Assembly: GCA_030614245.1 (NCBI GenBank)
Contig: JAUWKK010000102.1
Span: forward strand, 1 to 8,439
Length of the DNA: 8,439 nt
Direction: 5' to 3'
From: Planctomycetota bacterium
GTDB lineage: Bacteria; Planctomycetota; PUPC01; JABMSA01; JAUWKK01
Shown: one piece after another, positions 5,691 through 8,439 of the stretch
Numbering within the stretch: the first letter of the stretch is position 1
How the letters are laid out: every line of letters starts with the position of its first letter
The notes under the pieces: generated by a model
What the model saw: the letters and a program-made list of their open reading frames with translations, nothing else
What the model was told of the DNA's origin: nothing
Databases searched by the model: none
Program-made: the position numbers and the translations under genes

Positions 5691-6896
5691 TCAGCGATTC
5701 CAGCTCTTGTATCTCAATTCATTTCGCCTGAGCCGGCTGAGTGCATAAGGCATCAGCAGTTCTGCTCGCTGGTGGCGGTTGTCATCCAGATCGGGGATCG
5801 CCTCTTTCATCTTCTGCAGGCAGCGCAAGGCTCCGTTCCAGTCACCCGCATCGACGCATCCCTTGTACTCATCCTTCTGCTCTTGATAATCCTTATCGAC
5901 CGCCTTGCGCACCCTGATAACGCCCTGCCTCGAGCGATCGCGTATCGCCGGCGGCGGGTCCATATACTTCAGCAGGTCGTCGGCCTTCTCGAAGAGCTTC
6001 AGAGCGTACCACTTGTGATTGGCTTCCGCATCGACAGCCTGGTCGATCCACCCGCGGGCCAGCTCGATGCGCTCTTCGTCCGAGAGGTTCTGCTCCGGCT
6101 CCCTCTTGCGCTCCTTCGGGAAAACCGTGACTGTGATAACGCAGACGGTCTCGAGACCGCGCTTCATGGCGACTTCGGTGATGCCGGGGCTCATTCCCGT
6201 GACGGCGATGATCCACCATATCTCGTCAACTTCCGCCTGAACGACATTTTCATCTTCCACGATTGTCCGACCGTTGTGTCTGCGCGTTCCCCGGATGCTG
6301 CCCAGCCGCATTTCGTCAACTTCGAGTATGACGCTCCGCCTGGGCGGCTCCTCGGCCCTGCCGATCCTGAAATAGAAGAACACCCCGAGCGCAATGACAG
6401 CGGCGAGCGAGACGGCGTAGAGGATTAGCCCTCGGCGCCTGCGTGCTTCCTCGCGGCGAGCCGCTTCCTGCGGGCTGATGCCGGGCTCACCAGCGGCTAT
6501 GCCGAAGAGGTCGTCGGCGGTCAGCGGCCGCACCTGCGCGGGGAGGTTCGACCAGTGGCCTCCGCCACGCGCGCCCGCCGCACCCGGGAGTTGGGCACCC
6601 TCGGCCTGGAGCTCGCACGGGACCTTGCCGAAGACTATCTGGCCGCCCAGCGGCACCACGGCCCGGTCGATCTTCTTGCCGTCAAAGACCGTGCCGTTCT
6701 GGCTGTTCAAGTCGATCACCAGGAAGCCGCCGTCGGTCAGTTCGATCCTCGCATGCTGCCGCGAGATCGAGCGGTCGTCGAGCACGATGTCATTGTCGGC
6801 CACGCGCCCCAGCGTGGTGACCGCGCCCGCGAGCGGGAACTCAACGCCCGCCAGCGGACCGCCGAGCACTCTCAGTCTTACTGCTGCATCCTGCAT
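5691..6896 (-). CDS. FHA-domain single-pass membrane protein with secretin-N-like domain
   Basis: The product has 401 residues. The FHA domain (about 5-98) has LGRVADNDIVLDD with G30/R31, SRQH (45-48) and LNSQNGT (63-69), so phosphothreonine binding should be intact. A Gly/Pro/Ala-rich linker (99-140) and a basic RREEARRRR run (147-155) precede one transmembrane helix (156-176), which places the FHA domain in the cytosol. Residues 187-260 are beta-rich. The part ENVVQAEVDEIWWIIAVTG followed by MSPGITEV and VITVTV resembles the N-terminal pilus-formation domain found before CpaC/RcpA secretins, whose hallmark is V-x-x-V, VTG, x-PG-x-T, then a closing TVTV strand. A bacterial Ig-like (BIG2) fold is an alternative. 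Residues 271-401 are helical and TPR-like (DAGDWNGALRCLQKM). GAGG lies about 10 nt before ATG 6896. The gene sits 41 bp after the DUF192 gene and 21 bp before the second FHA gene. The FHA call is firm; the secretin-N link is inference. Confidence 0.88.
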   Translation of the reverse strand: MQDAAVRLRVLGGPLAGVEFPLAGAVTTLGRVADNDIVLDDRSISRQHARIELTDGGFLVIDLNSQNGTVFDGKKIDRAVVPLGGQIVFGKVPCELQAEGAQLPGAAGARGGGHWSNLPAQVRPLTADDLFGIAAGEPGISPQEAARREEARRRRGLILYAVSLAAVIALGVFFYFRIGRAEEPPRRSVILEVDEMRLGSIRGTRRHNGRTIVEDENVVQAEVDEIWWIIAVTGMSPGITEVAMKRGLETVCVITVTVFPKERKREPEQNLSDEERIELARGWIDQAVDAEANHKWYALKLFEKADDLLKYMDPPPAIRDRSRQGVIRVRKAVDKDYQEQKDEYKGCVDAGDWNGALRCLQKMKEAIPDLDDNRHQRAELLMPYALSRLRRNELRYKSWNR

Positions 6897-6937
6897 TCGA
6901 GGTTGGCCTCACGTTTCGGCGCTCTCGCGCGTTCCGC

Positions 6938-7264
6938 TCACTCCAGTTGAAGTTCGTCGCCTTCGCTGATATCCTCGCACAAGGTCCCGGCGGTCATTTC
7001 GACCACCTTCCTCGAGCCGCGTGCCGACGCAATCCGCCACGGCGCCAGGCCGCGGACAATCCGCACCACCCTGTCATCGCCATTGAGGAAGACTACGTCG
7101 AGCGCGAATTTCATGAAAAACATATGGATGCTGCTGCACGGTTCCAGGAGCAGTGCGCGACCGCTCGGCAGCGGCTCGCGGCCCATCAGGCCCATGAAAC
7201 GCCGCCAGGTGGTGCAGGCCGGTTCGACCTCCTCGGCCACTGTGCTCCGCTTCGTCTTGTTCAC
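6938..7264 (-). CDS. DUF192 family protein
   Basis: The product has 108 residues, close to the size of one DUF192 domain. The signature is clear: RRFMGLMGR (21-29), then PCSSIHMFFMKFALDVVFL (42-60) with the conserved Cys, His and M-x-x-x-x-D-V-x-F, then the LAPWR motif (73-77) and a C-terminal EMTAGT...EGDEL. The molecular role of the family is not established. Unlike many homologues it has no signal peptide or lipobox, so a cytoplasmic location is likely. The start is uncertain: GTG 7264 is the first ordinary start codon, but the only Shine-Dalgarno-like run, GGAGG, lies 16 nt upstream. An ATT codon at 7273 would be ideally spaced and in frame, and translation by reinitiation from tadC is also plausible. 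It sits between tadC (30 bp upstream) and the FHA genes, an arrangement consistent with an accessory role in the Tad-like operon. Confidence 0.88.
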   Translation of the reverse strand: MNKTKRSTVAEEVEPACTTWRRFMGLMGREPLPSGRALLLEPCSSIHMFFMKFALDVVFLNGDDRVVRIVRGLAPWRIASARGSRKVVEMTAGTLCEDISEGDELQLE

Positions 7265-7288
7265 CAGCCGAATCGCAACAGCCTCCGT

Positions 7289-7297
7289 TCACTATTA
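7289..7297 (-). other. Three consecutive in-frame stop codons (TAA TAG TGA)
   Basis: The tadC-like frame ends ...TACGACAACCCATTGAGG and then TAA, TAG and TGA in direct succession, all in the same frame. After eight further codons the same frame reaches GTG 7264 of the DUF192 gene. The two genes are thus in one register, separated by a triple stop that would block read-through fusion. The TAGTGAACGGAGG overlap also places the GGAGG run immediately behind the stops. Confidence 0.9.
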
Positions 7298-8275
7298 CCT
7301 CAATGGGTTGTCGTAGTAGAACCTGACGATCAACGTCCCGAAGATCATCAGGAAGATAGTCGGGAATATGAAGCCGATGAGCGGGAAGAGCAGCTTGACC
7401 GGAGCGAGCATTGCGAGGCGCTCTGCGCGCTGTCCTCGGCGGACTCGAAGCTGATCGGCCTGGATGCGCAGGATGGGGCCGAGGCTGGCGCCGAGTTCAT
7501 CGGCCTGCACCAGCGAACTGACGACCGACGACAGTTCCTCGACGTCACATCTCTCGCCGAGGTCGCGCAATGCCTCGCTGCGCGAGCGGCCCATCTGGAT
7601 GTGCCGAAGCGTCTCCATGAACTCATCAGCGAGCGCGACCTTGCCCAGCTTGCCGCAGATGCGTGCCAGCGACTGAGTGAAGTCGAGGCCGGCTTCGACC
7701 GAGAGGCAGAGCAGGTCGAGAGCATACGGCAGCGTCTTGCGGATAGACAGCTTGCGTTTTTTCAGGCGCCCGCCCAGCCACAGGGCCGGCCAGAAGAAGC
7801 CCATCAGCGTCAGCCCGGTCATGATGCTGATGGCAAGCGATGGATTGATATCGGCCGCGAGGGCACCCGTGGGCACGGCGAGGGCAAGGCCGACAATACC
7901 GCAGACGATCAGCAGGCCGAGGAACTCGTCGGGTGTGATGCCCTCGGGGCTGCCAGCCGCTATCAGTTCGCCTCGGATACGCGTACGGACGGCCAGGAAG
8001 TTCGAGCGCGAGCCTCTGACGGCGGCGCGTTCCTGCGCTTTCTCGGCGATGCCGGCCCAGATCGTCGCAAAGGGCCGGGCGAACGGGATGAGCACCTTGA
8101 ACGCAACCGAGTCGATTTGGGCGAGCCGGCCTTCGGTCACCTGCACGTGCCCCGCTATCTGCTGATGCGTGGCATAGAGCGACCAGACGAGCAGCGCGAC
8201 GGCTATCCCACCCGCCAGGCTCAGGACCCCAGCGAGCAGCGTACTGTGCGTAAACAACAGATCGAAGTCGAACAT
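7295..8275 (-). CDS. tadC: TadC-like type II secretion system F-family protein
   Basis: TadC is an inner-membrane platform protein that works with TadB and the ATPase CpaF/TadA to assemble Flp/Tad pili. This product has 326 residues, as expected. Hydrophobic segments lie at about 11-33, 117-138, 144-168 and 293-318. The GspF/TadC domain covers about 182-312: LPYALDLLCLSVEAGLDFTQ (182-201), then SSLVQADELGASLGPILR (253-270) and APVKLLFPLIGFIFPTIFLM (291-310). These are the typical TadC blocks, including the P-V-K-L-L-F-P-L motif before the last helix. ATG 8275 has AAGG very close upstream (3 nt), and GGGAAAG a little further. The gene is the first in this likely operon, followed by DUF192 and two FHA genes. 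TadB, normally adjacent and upstream, is not seen in the remaining 164 bp to the right edge. Assignment to TadC rather than TadB rests on the domain position and the four-helix layout. Confidence 0.88.
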   Translation of the reverse strand: MFDFDLLFTHSTLLAGVLSLAGGIAVALLVWSLYATHQQIAGHVQVTEGRLAQIDSVAFKVLIPFARPFATIWAGIAEKAQERAAVRGSRSNFLAVRTRIRGELIAAGSPEGITPDEFLGLLIVCGIVGLALAVPTGALAADINPSLAISIMTGLTLMGFFWPALWLGGRLKKRKLSIRKTLPYALDLLCLSVEAGLDFTQSLARICGKLGKVALADEFMETLRHIQMGRSRSEALRDLGERCDVEELSSVVSSLVQADELGASLGPILRIQADQLRVRRGQRAERLAMLAPVKLLFPLIGFIFPTIFLMIFGTLIVRFYYDNPLR

Positions 8276-8322
8276 CAGCCTTCTTTCCCGTCACGGCATC
8301 CAACGATTGTCGGCCCAAGCCC

Positions 8323-8351
8323 AGTATACCAAGTGCGAACCGCCAAGTGAA
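8323..8351 (-). promoter_or_regulatory. Extended -10 promoter upstream of the tadC-like operon
   Basis: On the minus strand, TTCACT (8351-8346, four of six) is spaced 17 bp from TATACT (8328-8323, five of six), and TGG directly before the -10 box gives the extended TGn motif. Transcription would start near 8316, leaving a leader of about 40 nt to ATG 8275. The stretch 8276-8439 otherwise shows no recognisable gene; one minus-strand frame stays open across it but has poor third-position GC. Confidence 0.55.
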
Positions 8352-8439
8352 CCCTGTAATCACCCTTTGAGTCTGTATCCAGATCGTGGAGCATCCCGGA
8401 CAACCGTGATCCAGAGGCAATGGATGTTTTCAACTCGAA

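Noticed and set aside
5673..6428. 251-codon open frame on the plus strand
   Set aside because: It is antisense to the 401-residue FHA gene, with no good start signal and no domain.
6947..8350. 467-codon open frame on the plus strand
   Set aside because: It lies opposite the DUF192 and tadC genes, and its product is a low-complexity Arg/Glu/Asp/Gln-rich string without motifs, as expected for the antisense of GC-rich genes. The opposite strand shows clear families.
7626..8420. 264-codon minus-strand frame starting upstream of tadC
   Set aside because: It overlaps most of tadC in another register, and its product is Arg/Pro-rich without motifs. It is a shadow of the TadC gene.

Overview
The window is a GC-rich (roughly 60 % by eye) bacterial chromosomal segment. 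It is densely coding but has two repeat-laden intergenic gaps. It carries no phage, transposase, CRISPR, rRNA or tRNA genes. Four things together suggest an environmental bacterium of the Planctomycetota/Armatimonadota kind: Gfo/Idh/MocA dehydrogenases, FHA-domain membrane proteins beside a Tad-type secretion gene, high-GC codon use, and short structured intergenic repeats. This placement is inference; no marker gene in the window settles the phylum.

Left part (1-1456). The C-terminal end of phosphatidylglycerophosphatase A (pgpA, + strand) enters from the left edge. On the minus strand a full-length Gfo/Idh/MocA-type oxidoreductase (422-1456) has a near-consensus sigma70-type promoter (1519-1547). 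A truncated second member of the same superfamily (191-370) follows it, keeping only the start of the NAD-binding fold.

Middle part (1457-3575). The divergent gap 1457-1787 holds the minus-strand promoter, a small palindrome, a weak plus-strand promoter candidate and a compound inverted repeat that runs into the leader of the next gene. An AzgA/PbuG-type purine permease (1788-3170, + strand) follows. The convergent gap 3171-3575 has no gene. It is packed with repeats: two 62-bp copies of a structured repeat differing at one base, a 10-bp-period tandem motif, and several short-loop hairpins.

Right part (3576-8439). Four minus-strand genes are tightly spaced and form a likely operon read from right to left: a TadC-like type II secretion F-family membrane protein (7295-8275), a small DUF192 protein (6938-7264), a 401-residue FHA/single-TM protein (5691-6896) and a 697-residue FHA/single-TM/helical-repeat protein (3576-5669). 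An extended -10 promoter (8323-8351) lies just upstream of tadC, so the operon may begin there. Both FHA proteins have the layout FHA (cytosolic), basic stretch, one TM helix, extracytoplasmic domain. In the 401-residue protein the outer domain starts with a beta-rich segment resembling the N-terminal pilus-formation domain of CpaC/RcpA-type secretins. The operon therefore looks like part of a Tad-like secretion or pilus machine wired to phosphothreonine recognition. The ATPase (CpaF), TadB and any Ser/Thr kinase are not in the window. This FHA-to-envelope arrangement is the best candidate here for something undescribed.
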